This document shows, one piece after another, positions 33,306-40,854 of a DNA stretch of 64,000 nucleotides. This stretch comes from CAZNUM01 sp964539305 (GTDB lineage: Bacteria; Fidelibacterota; Marinisomatia; Marinisomatales; TCS55), in the NCBI GenBank assembly GCA_964539305.1, contig CAZIIM010000009.1, positions 1-64,000 on the forward strand, given 5' to 3'. The position numbers and the translations under genes are program-made. How positions within the stretch are numbered: the first letter of the stretch is position 1; the number at the start of each line of letters is the position of its first letter. Under the pieces are notes generated by a model. The model saw only the letters and a program-made list of their open reading frames with translations. It was not told where the DNA came from and searched no databases.

Positions 33306-34160
33306 ATGAAACGTTTACTATTAATTCTTTTGGTTTTGGCGGTATTGTTCGGTTATACCTCGATTTATACGGTAGATGAAACCGAGCAGGTAGTTATCCT
33401 TCAATTTGGGAAACCGGTACGGACGGTGAAACAGGCGGGCCTCCATTTCAAACTGCCCTATCCTTTTCAGGATAAAACTGTGTTTGATGATCGCCTGCTT
33501 GAATACGATTCTCCGCCGGAAGAAGTCCTGAGCAGAGATAAAAAAACCCTGATCGTGGATAATTATGTGCGTTGGTTTATTGCCGATCCACTGCAATTCC
33601 TGAAAACAGTTCAGGCTGTCCCCACGGCCCTCAGTCGCCTCGATGATATTGTATATTCTGAATTGAGGGTCGAGTTGGGTAAACACAACATGGTGGAAAT
33701 CATCACGGAAAACCGGGAAGACATCATGGAAAAAGTGACCCTGGCCAGTAATATTTCCACCAAGGAATACGGAATCGAAGTGGTGGATGTTCGGATCCGC
33801 CGGGTGGATCTTCCCCAGGAAAATGCCGAGTCCATTTATGCGCGCATGGAAGCGGAACGGAAACGGCAGGCCAATAAATTCCGGTCTGAAGGATCTGAGG
33901 AAGCCCAGAAAATTCGAGCCACTACCGATAAGGATAAAACCATTATCCTGGCAAATTCTTACAAGGAAGCGGAACGAATCCGGGGAGAAGGAGATGCTAA
34001 AGCAGTGGCTATTTATGCGGAGGCCTATTCCGCCGATCCCCATTTCTACGAATTTGTGAGGACCCTGGAAACGTATAAAAAAGCATTGGACGATAAAACG
34101 ACCCTGGTACTGCCGCTGGATTCGAAGATATTCAAATTGTTGACGGGCCCGGGGAAGTAA
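33306..34160 (+). CDS. hflC: HflC, SPFH-family modulator of FtsH protease
   Basis: A 284-residue partner of HflK: an N-terminal TM/signal anchor (1-20), the SPFH domain ('SIYTVDETEQVVILQFGKPVRTVKQAGLHFKLPYP'), then the helical segment with 'EVVDVRIRRVDLPQENAESIYARMEAERKRQANKFRSEG', the HflC signature. The C-terminus has 'LDSKIFKLL', as usual. It lies with hflK and the hslVU genes, which groups two quality-control proteolysis systems in one operon. Confidence 0.94.
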   Translation: MKRLLLILLVLAVLFGYTSIYTVDETEQVVILQFGKPVRTVKQAGLHFKLPYPFQDKTVFDDRLLEYDSPPEEVLSRDKKTLIVDNYVRWFIADPLQFLKTVQAVPTALSRLDDIVYSELRVELGKHNMVEIITENREDIMEKVTLASNISTKEYGIEVVDVRIRRVDLPQENAESIYARMEAERKRQANKFRSEGSEEAQKIRATTDKDKTIILANSYKEAERIRGEGDAKAVAIYAEAYSADPHFYEFVRTLETYKKALDDKTTLVLPLDSKIFKLLTGPGK

Positions 34161-34163
34161 AAA

Positions 34164-34709
34164 ATGAATTTGACCATTCGATCCACAACGATTTTAGGGG
34201 TACGAAAAAAAGGAAGGATTGCCTTAGGCGGTGATGGCCAGGTTACCATGGGGGACATGGCTGTAAAACAGAAAGCGGTGAAAGTAAGGAAATTCGAAAC
34301 CGATACCGGTTGTATCCTGGGAGGTTTTGCCGGAGCGGCTGCAGATGCGCTGAACCTGTTTGAGAAATTCGAATCGAAGCTGGATGAATATGACGGGAAT
34401 TTGAAGCGCTCTGTGGTGGAACTGGCCAAGGAATGGCGTACGGATAAATATTTACGGCATCTGGATGCGCTCCTGGCATTGATGGATAAAAAGGGTGCTT
34501 TTATCCTTTCGGGCGACGGTAATGTGATTGAACCGGATGGTCCCATTCTGGCAATTGGCTCGGGAGGTGGTTTTGCCCAGGCAGCTGCCACCGCCTATCT
34601 GGAAAATCCATCCCTGACAGCGAAGGACATTGTTGAAAAATCGCTGTTGATTGCCTCTGAACTCTGCATCTATACCAATAATTCGATTACCGTTCTGGAA
34701 GTGAAATGA
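34164..34709 (+). CDS. hslV: ATP-dependent protease subunit HslV
   Basis: The proteasome-like peptidase of HslUV. 181 residues. The mature enzyme should start at the first Thr of 'TTILGVRKKGRIALGGDGQVT'; here a seven-residue leader (MNLTIRS) precedes it instead of Met alone, so autocatalytic or other processing is needed. The conserved Lys (RKK), Gly and Ser residues of the active site are present, and 'GSGGGFAQAAATAYL' is typical. It overlaps hslU by four bases. Confidence 0.96.
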   Translation: MNLTIRSTTILGVRKKGRIALGGDGQVTMGDMAVKQKAVKVRKFETDTGCILGGFAGAAADALNLFEKFESKLDEYDGNLKRSVVELAKEWRTDKYLRHLDALLALMDKKGAFILSGDGNVIEPDGPILAIGSGGGFAQAAATAYLENPSLTAKDIVEKSLLIASELCIYTNNSITVLEVK

Positions 34710-36046
34710 GGGATCTGAAACCGAAAGAGATTGTAAAGGAACTGGATCGGTTTATTGTTGGACAGGAAAAGGCCAAACGGGCAGTGGCCATTGCCCTGCG
34801 GAACCGTTGGAGACGTCAGCAGGTGCAGGGACCCATGCGCAATGAAATCTTGCCCAACAATATTATCCTGATTGGTCCTACGGGTGTGGGAAAAACGGAA
34901 ATTGCCCGTCGACTGGCAAAACTGGCCAACGCTCCGTTTATTAAAGTGGAAGCGAGCAAATTCACGGAAGTGGGCTACGTGGGTCGGGATGTGGAGTCGA
35001 TAATCCGGGATTTAACCGATACGGCCGTCAGTATTGTTCGCCGGGAAAAACGGAAAGAAGTACGGGCCCAGGCGGAAACCCTGGCAGAGGAACGCTTATT
35101 GGATATTCTCTTTCCCAACGACCCTGATCTGGCAAAAAAACGTACTCCGGAAGACGAAGAACGGTTTAAAAAAACCAGGGAACGATTACGGCAGAAACTC
35201 CGCCAGGGAGATTTTGAAGATCGAATGATCGAACTGGAAGTTTCAGCCGATAATTTACCGATTATGCAGGTTTTTGGCCCCATGGGCATGGATGATATTG
35301 GTTTAAACCTGAGGGAGATGCTTTCCAGTGTTATGCCCAGTAGTAAAAAACAACGTAAAATGACCGTGGCCAATGCGCGGGGTGTTTTGTTTGATATGGA
35401 AGCGGAAAAACTGATTGACCAGGACGAAATTGTCCGCATTGCCAAGGAACGGGTGGAGAATAATGGAATCGTTTTTCTGGATGAAATTGACAAAATAGCG
35501 GGCGGTGATCACGGCTCGGGCCCGGATGTCAGCCGGGAAGGTGTGCAGCGGGATTTACTTCCGATTATCGAGGGCAGTACGGTCCCTACAAAATATGGTA
35601 TGGTCAAGACGGAGCATATTCTTTTTATTGCTGCCGGCGCCTTTCACACCGCCACCCCTTCTGATTTGATTCCGGAATTACAGGGCCGTTTCCCCATCCG
35701 CGTGGAAATGAACAAACTGACCGTCAAAGATTTTGTAAAAATACTGCGTCATCCAGAATCCTCACTGATTAAACAGTATATGGCTCTCATGAATGCTGAG
35801 AAGATTACTCTGAAATTTGAGCCGGGAGCCATTAACGCCATCGCCCGAATCGCGGCTGAAGCCAATCAAAAAATGGAGAATATCGGTGCCCGGCGGCTAC
35901 ATACGGTTATGACGACCCTCCTGGATGAGCACCTGTTTAACCTGGCCGGAGGAAATCCGAAAACAATTGTGATTACTAAAGCAATGGTGAATGAACGGTT
36001 AAAAGATATTGTTGAGGATCAGGATTTAAGCCGTTACATACTTTAA
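34706..36046 (+). CDS. hslU: ATP-dependent protease ATPase subunit HslU
   Basis: The AAA+ unfoldase that feeds HslV. 446 residues. N-terminus 'KEIVKELDRFIVGQEKAKRAVAIALRNRWRR', Walker A 'GPTGVGKTEIARRLA', 'GYVGRDVESIIRDL' (pore loop GYVG), an I-domain insertion (about 110-240) with many charged residues, Walker B 'VFLDEIDKIA', and sensor and C-terminal motifs ending '...DLSRYIL', which docks on HslV. The four-base overlap with hslV implies coupled expression. Confidence 0.97.
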   Translation: MRDLKPKEIVKELDRFIVGQEKAKRAVAIALRNRWRRQQVQGPMRNEILPNNIILIGPTGVGKTEIARRLAKLANAPFIKVEASKFTEVGYVGRDVESIIRDLTDTAVSIVRREKRKEVRAQAETLAEERLLDILFPNDPDLAKKRTPEDEERFKKTRERLRQKLRQGDFEDRMIELEVSADNLPIMQVFGPMGMDDIGLNLREMLSSVMPSSKKQRKMTVANARGVLFDMEAEKLIDQDEIVRIAKERVENNGIVFLDEIDKIAGGDHGSGPDVSREGVQRDLLPIIEGSTVPTKYGMVKTEHILFIAAGAFHTATPSDLIPELQGRFPIRVEMNKLTVKDFVKILRHPESSLIKQYMALMNAEKITLKFEPGAINAIARIAAEANQKMENIGARRLHTVMTTLLDEHLFNLAGGNPKTIVITKAMVNERLKDIVEDQDLSRYIL

Positions 36047-36082
36047 AAAATTGGGTATTTCTGAAATCATGGGAATAGAGGG

Positions 36083-37003
36083 ATGAAACGCGATTTTCTG
36101 CATATTACTGACTTTTCAACCGAAGAAATTCTGGAGACAATTGAACTGGCCGGAACAGTAAAGACGCGATTAAAAGAGGGAGATACCTACGAGCCGTTCC
36201 AGCATCAGACCTTGGCGATGATTTTTGCTAAACCATCTGCCCGGACCCGGATATCGTTTGAGACCGGGTTTTACCGGCTGGGAGGTCATGCCTTATACCT
36301 GGGACCGAATGATATTGGAATCGGGAAACGGGAGGCCATCAAGGATATTGCCCGGGTGGTGAGCCGGTTTAACGATTTGATCATGGCCCGCCTGTTTGAC
36401 CATAAGCACCTGTTGGAACTGGCGAAATATGCCTCAGTTCCCGTCATAAACGGTTTGACGGATTACAACCACCCCTGTCAGGTTATGGCGGATATATTTA
36501 CCATTCTGGAGCACCGGGGTCGCCTGGATTCCTTGAAGGTCGTTTATGTGGGAGATGGTAATAATGTGGTCCATTCCTGGTTACGTCTGGCGGCCCGGAT
36601 TCCCATGGAATTTGTTTGTGCTTGTCCTAAAGGATTTGAACCGGATACCAAAACGGTTAAACTGGCTAAAAAGGCGAATATGTCCAAAATTTCCATAAGT
36701 CACGAACCACTGGAAGCAGTTAAAGGCGCCGATGTAATTTATACGGATGTATGGGCTTCCATGGGTCAAAAGGAAGAATTGAAAGAGCGACTGGCTGTGT
36801 TTAAGGATTTTCAGGTTAACAAAAACCTTATGACTGCCACCGGTCGTCAAACCTTTTTCATGCATTGTCTGCCAGCTGAACGGGGACATGAAGTGAGTGA
36901 TGAGGTCATGGAGGCCGATTATTCCATTGTGTTTGACCAGGCAGAAAACCGGATGCATATGCAAAATGCCATCATGCTGAAAATTACAAATCGGGCATTG
37001 TAA
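36083..37003 (+). CDS. argF: Ornithine carbamoyltransferase
   Basis: Forms citrulline from ornithine and carbamoyl phosphate in arginine synthesis. 306 residues. The carbamoyl-phosphate loop is 'SARTR' at 52-56 (most OTCs have STRTR), with 'HPCQ' further on; 'DVWASMG' is the ornithine-binding SMG loop that separates OTC from aspartate carbamoyltransferase; and 'MHCLPAERGHEVSDEV' carries the catalytic Cys. The Ala53 substitution is in a position that tolerates change. No other arg gene is near; its place in the Kdo/HslUV operon looks incidental. Confidence 0.92.
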   Translation: MKRDFLHITDFSTEEILETIELAGTVKTRLKEGDTYEPFQHQTLAMIFAKPSARTRISFETGFYRLGGHALYLGPNDIGIGKREAIKDIARVVSRFNDLIMARLFDHKHLLELAKYASVPVINGLTDYNHPCQVMADIFTILEHRGRLDSLKVVYVGDGNNVVHSWLRLAARIPMEFVCACPKGFEPDTKTVKLAKKANMSKISISHEPLEAVKGADVIYTDVWASMGQKEELKERLAVFKDFQVNKNLMTATGRQTFFMHCLPAERGHEVSDEVMEADYSIVFDQAENRMHMQNAIMLKITNRAL

Positions 37004-37006
37004 AAC

Positions 37007-38011
37007 ATGGCTTCGGCAGGAAAGAAATCATTGGATACGTCCAAACTGGAGAAGGTTGTAACCCAGATTCTCCGTGCCGAGGGGGATGAATTAATCCGGG
37101 CGGCTGAGCGCATCCCGGAGGACTTAATCAAGGCCAGTAAAATCATCCTGGATCATGACGGGAAGGTGGTTATTTGCGGTTTGGGCAAATCGGGATTGAT
37201 TGCCCAGAAAATTGTAGCCACCTTGTGTAGTACGGGGACCCAGGCTGTTTTCCTGCACGCCGCTGAAGCACTTCATGGTGATCTGGGTATTTATGCCCCC
37301 GGTGACCCCACGATTTTAATTTCCAAAAGCGGCAGCACGGAAGAACTGCTGCGATTAATTCCCATTTTAAGAGAATTCAAATCGCCCCTGATTGGCATTC
37401 TGGGAAACATGAATTCACCGTTGGTGAAACGGGTGGACCTGGTTCTGGATGCCTCCGTTGAAAAAGAGGCGGATCCCTTGGGTCTGGTTCCCACTTCCAG
37501 CACGACCCTTACGCTCGGAATCGGGGATGCCTTGGCAGCCGTATTAATGACTTCCCGTGAATTCAATCATGACGATTTTGCCCGGTTCCACCCCGGGGGT
37601 GATATTGGGAAACAACTGCATCTAACGGTCAAACGAATCATGCAACCGTTGGAACAGGTAGCAGTTGTAGATTCCCATACCCACCTGCGCGATATAGTAA
37701 TTTTAATGACAGAGAAACCCCAGGGGGCGGCTCTGGTTCTACACGAGAATCAGAGACTGGCTGGGATTGTTACGGAAGGTGATTTAAGACGCTGTCTCGC
37801 CACAAACGGCGATATTGATCAATTATCGGCGGGGGATATTATGACGAAAAACCCGATCGCTGTTACGATCGAAGCTCCTTTACAAACAGCCATTACACTC
37901 ATGGAGGATCGGGAATCCCAAATATCTGTTTTGCCGGTTTTAGATCGGGACGGTGGTACGTGTGTGGGGTTGCTACGACTCCACGATATTTATCAGACGA
38001 AACTTCTTTAG
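37007..38011 (+). CDS. kdsD: Arabinose-5-phosphate isomerase
   Basis: Converts ribulose-5-P to arabinose-5-P, the first step of Kdo synthesis. 334 residues: a SIS domain (about 35-180: 'GKVVICGLGKSGLIAQKIVATLCSTGT', 'HAAEALHGDLG', 'ISKSGSTEELLRL') followed by 'FARFHPGGDIGKQL', the KdsD hallmark, and two CBS domains (about 205-330). It ends the plus-strand operon and supplies the substrate of KdsA encoded upstream. The convergent minus-strand gene ends four bases away. Confidence 0.95.
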   Translation: MASAGKKSLDTSKLEKVVTQILRAEGDELIRAAERIPEDLIKASKIILDHDGKVVICGLGKSGLIAQKIVATLCSTGTQAVFLHAAEALHGDLGIYAPGDPTILISKSGSTEELLRLIPILREFKSPLIGILGNMNSPLVKRVDLVLDASVEKEADPLGLVPTSSTTLTLGIGDALAAVLMTSREFNHDDFARFHPGGDIGKQLHLTVKRIMQPLEQVAVVDSHTHLRDIVILMTEKPQGAALVLHENQRLAGIVTEGDLRRCLATNGDIDQLSAGDIMTKNPIAVTIEAPLQTAITLMEDRESQISVLPVLDRDGGTCVGLLRLHDIYQTKLL

Positions 38012-38014
38012 TCT

Positions 38015-38860
38015 TTAATTGGATTCTTCCCAGTGCACATCGTAGGTGCGGTACGATGTCACTTCACCTGAATCTAATGGTACACTTAATTTAAAATTAG
38101 CTGTTGCCGAAGGTTCCAGGGACGTGTCCGAAATGATCCCGGTCTTGAATTTCTGCATTGATCCGTTGATGAAGACGGAGTCCTGACCACCCAACTCGGT
38201 GGAGGCGGTCCACAGGTTGGCAATGACTCTCACAAAATCAGCTCGCTTTTTTCCCGTATTTTTTACCACACCAGAGATTTCCTCATGGTCAGAAAAGACG
38301 GCTACCACGGGATTGCCAATGATCTCTACTTTGGCCCGGGGGGGAAGTTCTTCCGTGATTTTTTCAATCTTATCCCGGTCAATTGCCAGTTGACCGATGC
38401 TTGTCTGGACAATAATTCGCAGATCATTCTGATCAATAATTTCACCCATTACCACCGTTCCATTCGTGAGTTCAATCCGGTGCTGGAGTTGTGGTATTTT
38501 AATCAGATCCAGTAATTCCTGATCCAGGGTGGGAAGGCCCTTGTTTTTTTCGTACACCTTAATGACTTTCTTCAGGGAGTCAATCTGTCTCTGCATCTGT
38601 TCAAAATCAGATTTCAGTTTAAAGAAAGGTTCCCCGGGTGGGAGGAATTCCGGTTGATCCTTGAGTTCGCGTATGGGGGGCAGCGGTTCCAGGGTGTCCG
38701 AAACAGCAGTGGTTGTGTCTGTTGTATCCACCCCGGTCGTCTCCGGTAGTGTAATTAATGAAACGGAATCCGTCGGTGGGGCTTCAGTCCCCTCCTGACC
38801 GAAAAGCCCTCCGAACAACAGCCCGAAAATCAGGAGTTTATTGATGCAGTGCTTTTTCAT
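38015..38860 (-). CDS. Exported protein with a C-terminal FxLYD-like domain
   Basis: A 281-residue protein with a signal peptide (MKKHCINKLLIFGLLFGGLFGQ), a Thr/Pro/Asp-rich linker (about 25-60), a short predicted coiled coil ('FEQMQRQIDSLKKVIKVYEKN'), a small beta domain ('IELTNGTVVMGEIIDQNDLRIIVQTSIGQLAIDRDKIEKI', resembling an Sm-like fold) and a C-terminal immunoglobulin-like domain ('EISGVVKNTGKKRADFVRVIANLW'), close to FxLYD/DUF3426. The role is unknown. Its start overlaps the end of the HEAT lipoprotein gene by 23 bases, so both are coexpressed with lpxH. Confidence 0.65.
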   Translation of the reverse strand: MKKHCINKLLIFGLLFGGLFGQEGTEAPPTDSVSLITLPETTGVDTTDTTTAVSDTLEPLPPIRELKDQPEFLPPGEPFFKLKSDFEQMQRQIDSLKKVIKVYEKNKGLPTLDQELLDLIKIPQLQHRIELTNGTVVMGEIIDQNDLRIIVQTSIGQLAIDRDKIEKITEELPPRAKVEIIGNPVVAVFSDHEEISGVVKNTGKKRADFVRVIANLWTASTELGGQDSVFINGSMQKFKTGIISDTSLEPSATANFKLSVPLDSGEVTSYRTYDVHWEESN

Positions 38861-39965
38861 GGGCTGAAAAAGTTAAGCGTCTGATTTCTTCTTCATATTT
38901 GGGGTACATGCCCAAATTACGTACGGCCTTGATGACGACAGCGTGCAATTTGGCCTGATTCGGATCCGCAAGAATGGGCAGGATCTGGGGAATAATGTCG
39001 CTATCACCCAGGGTGCCTAGTTTTTGAATAGCCTTCCGGCGGATTTCCAGGGGATAGTCACCGTTCTTAGCTATTTCCTGGACCGCTTTCAAAACTTCCG
39101 GATCGTTGAATTCTCCCAGGGCGTCCAGAAGCGTATTAAGCAAATTGTAATATTGATTTTTACCGGTCTGATAGGTCTGTAGCAGGGCCAGAACCAGGTT
39201 TTCCTCTTTAACCCCCGCCATGGTATTCAGGGCAAAATCGCGGACTTCCAGGTTTGATTTGGGATCCCCGAGTAATTCTGCAAAAGCACTGGCCACTTGG
39301 GAGGGGTCCTTTTTCCCCAGTATTTCCAGGGCACGATTGCGAACGCCTAGATTAATTTCCGGGTCTTTTGAAATGGATACCAGGATGGGAACCACTTCAT
39401 CCGTTCCCAGCGCCCCCAGCGTTTCTGCCAGTAGTTTTTCGGTGCGGTTGAAATTACTTTTGCTGACTTCATATAGATCCAGCAGCGCCAGCACCTGATC
39501 TTTGGTACGGACCTTATTCAAACTGCGAACCAGGGCCATTTGAACGCTGTTTGTTTTTTCTTCAGTCTTATTCATGGCCTGCACCATGGCATCCGCGGCC
39601 ACGGGATCATCTTTAAATTCCGCCAGTAGTTCAATGGAGGCCACCATGAAGGTGACATCCAGGGCTGCCGCTTCTCCTACCGTTTCGGCGATGGCGTTAA
39701 GGGCCGTGGGATGATGGGTCTCTGCCAGCGCTTTTCCGGCGGCAATCCGAACATCGAAAGGCTGATTACTGTCCTTATAAATGGCAATCATTTCTTCCAG
39801 GGCCTGAAGTTTCCCTTCGTTGTAGGATGCCTGGAGTTTTTCGATCATTTCATAGCTGGGTTCCTCTTCACCCCAACCCCCGGGTAAAAAACGGCTTAGA
39901 AGCGAACATCCGCTTATCATCAGGGAGAATAAAAAAATCAGAATGAATCGCGGTTCAGGTTTCAT
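38838..39965 (-). CDS. HEAT-repeat lipoprotein
   Basis: A 375-residue protein with a lipoprotein signal ('LMISGC', Cys20) and then about eight HEAT/PBS-type helical repeats, seen as a recurring pattern 'DP..A..A...L..L......VR..AL..L' ('PEINLGVRNRALEILGKKDPSQVASAFAELL', 'YPLEIRRKAIQKLGTLGDSDIIPQILPIL'). It is probably attached to a periplasmic membrane face as a protein-binding scaffold. It overlaps lpxH upstream by 11 bases and the FxLYD-like gene downstream by 23, so the three form one operon. Confidence 0.8.
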   Translation of the reverse strand: MKPEPRFILIFLFSLMISGCSLLSRFLPGGWGEEEPSYEMIEKLQASYNEGKLQALEEMIAIYKDSNQPFDVRIAAGKALAETHHPTALNAIAETVGEAAALDVTFMVASIELLAEFKDDPVAADAMVQAMNKTEEKTNSVQMALVRSLNKVRTKDQVLALLDLYEVSKSNFNRTEKLLAETLGALGTDEVVPILVSISKDPEINLGVRNRALEILGKKDPSQVASAFAELLGDPKSNLEVRDFALNTMAGVKEENLVLALLQTYQTGKNQYYNLLNTLLDALGEFNDPEVLKAVQEIAKNGDYPLEIRRKAIQKLGTLGDSDIIPQILPILADPNQAKLHAVVIKAVRNLGMYPKYEEEIRRLTFSAHEKALHQ

Positions 39966-40698
39966 GGTTTCCCCAGAATTTCAATGTCAGGTCTTCCCCA
40001 TCAAAGTAGCCGTAGGAAAAATAATTGAGCCAATCCCCCAGAATCAACATTTTCCCGCCATTGACAGGTACTTCCCGCGCCTGGTGGTAGTGACCGGTAA
40101 TAAAATAATCGTAACCATTGTCAATTTTCTCCTGGGCATGAATCTGCATCTCGTTCTGAATTTTCAGATTGTATTCGTCCGAATGTTCGTAGTGTTCCCC
40201 TTTCTTGGATATCCATCGGGCAAAGGCGTAACCAATCCGGGGGTGAACCCAGCGGTAAAGCCAGATGAACAGGGGATTCCGGATCACTGCTTTCAGTACC
40301 CGATAACCTCTGTCCCAGGATAGGTACCCGTCTCCATGGGTGATGTAGAATTTTTTCTGGTCGATTTCAACGGATACGTCGTCTAAATAAGCCTTGGTCA
40401 TGAGGGTTCCGGAAATAAAATCCTGAATCCAGTAATCATGATTCCCCACTAAATAGTGAACCTCCACTCCCGCCGTTTTCAGGTCAAACAACCGGTGGTA
40501 GAGGGGGAAATATACTTTTGGAATCACATCCCTGTATTCAAAATAAAAATCAAATAAATCTCCGTTAATAAAGAGGGTACCACCTTCGGCCTTTACAAAA
40601 TCCAGGAATGCCAACAATTGATTTTCCCGTTCCGTATTCCCCGGTGAGCGGTTCAGCATGAGATGAATATCTGAAATAAAGAAGATCGGTGTCTGCAT
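39955..40698 (-). CDS. lpxH: UDP-2,3-diacylglucosamine hydrolase-like metallophosphatase
   Basis: Calcineurin-like phosphoesterase of 247 residues. The metal ligands are visible: 'SDIHL' (Asp10, His12), 'NGDLFDF', 'GNHDYW', 'THGDGY' and 'TGHYHQ'. The pattern GNHD...THGD...GHTH/GHYH with the lid segment 'FAKWISKKGEHYE'-like region fits LpxH, which makes lipid X in lipid A synthesis. The Kdo genes nearby support this. Other calcineurin phosphatases remain possible. Confidence 0.85.
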   Translation of the reverse strand: MQTPIFFISDIHLMLNRSPGNTERENQLLAFLDFVKAEGGTLFINGDLFDFYFEYRDVIPKVYFPLYHRLFDLKTAGVEVHYLVGNHDYWIQDFISGTLMTKAYLDDVSVEIDQKKFYITHGDGYLSWDRGYRVLKAVIRNPLFIWLYRWVHPRIGYAFARWISKKGEHYEHSDEYNLKIQNEMQIHAQEKIDNGYDYFITGHYHQAREVPVNGGKMLILGDWLNYFSYGYFDGEDLTLKFWGNHET

Positions 40699-40831
40699 GA
40701 GGGGAAAACTAACCTTGTACCCCTTCCGCAGGCAAACGATTAAACGGATTGTTAGTCCGAGTGAAATTTGTCGCCTGCATTACTCTTTTAACAATTGTTT
40801 TGAAATAGAGTCGAAAAAAAAGGAACATGTA

Positions 40832-40845
40832 AGGTAAATTTACCT
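40832..40845. promoter_or_regulatory. 14-bp perfect palindrome upstream of the peptidase/propeller/barrel gene
   Basis: AGGTAAATTTACCT is self-complementary over 14 bases and ends nine bases before the ATG at 40855, in the 156-base region between divergent lpxH and the large plus-strand gene. A second smaller palindrome, AACAATTGTT, lies at 40790-40799. Either could be a repressor site; the first would also overlap the ribosome-binding region. No matching operator family is recognised. Confidence 0.35.
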
Positions 40846-40854
40846 ATCATTACC

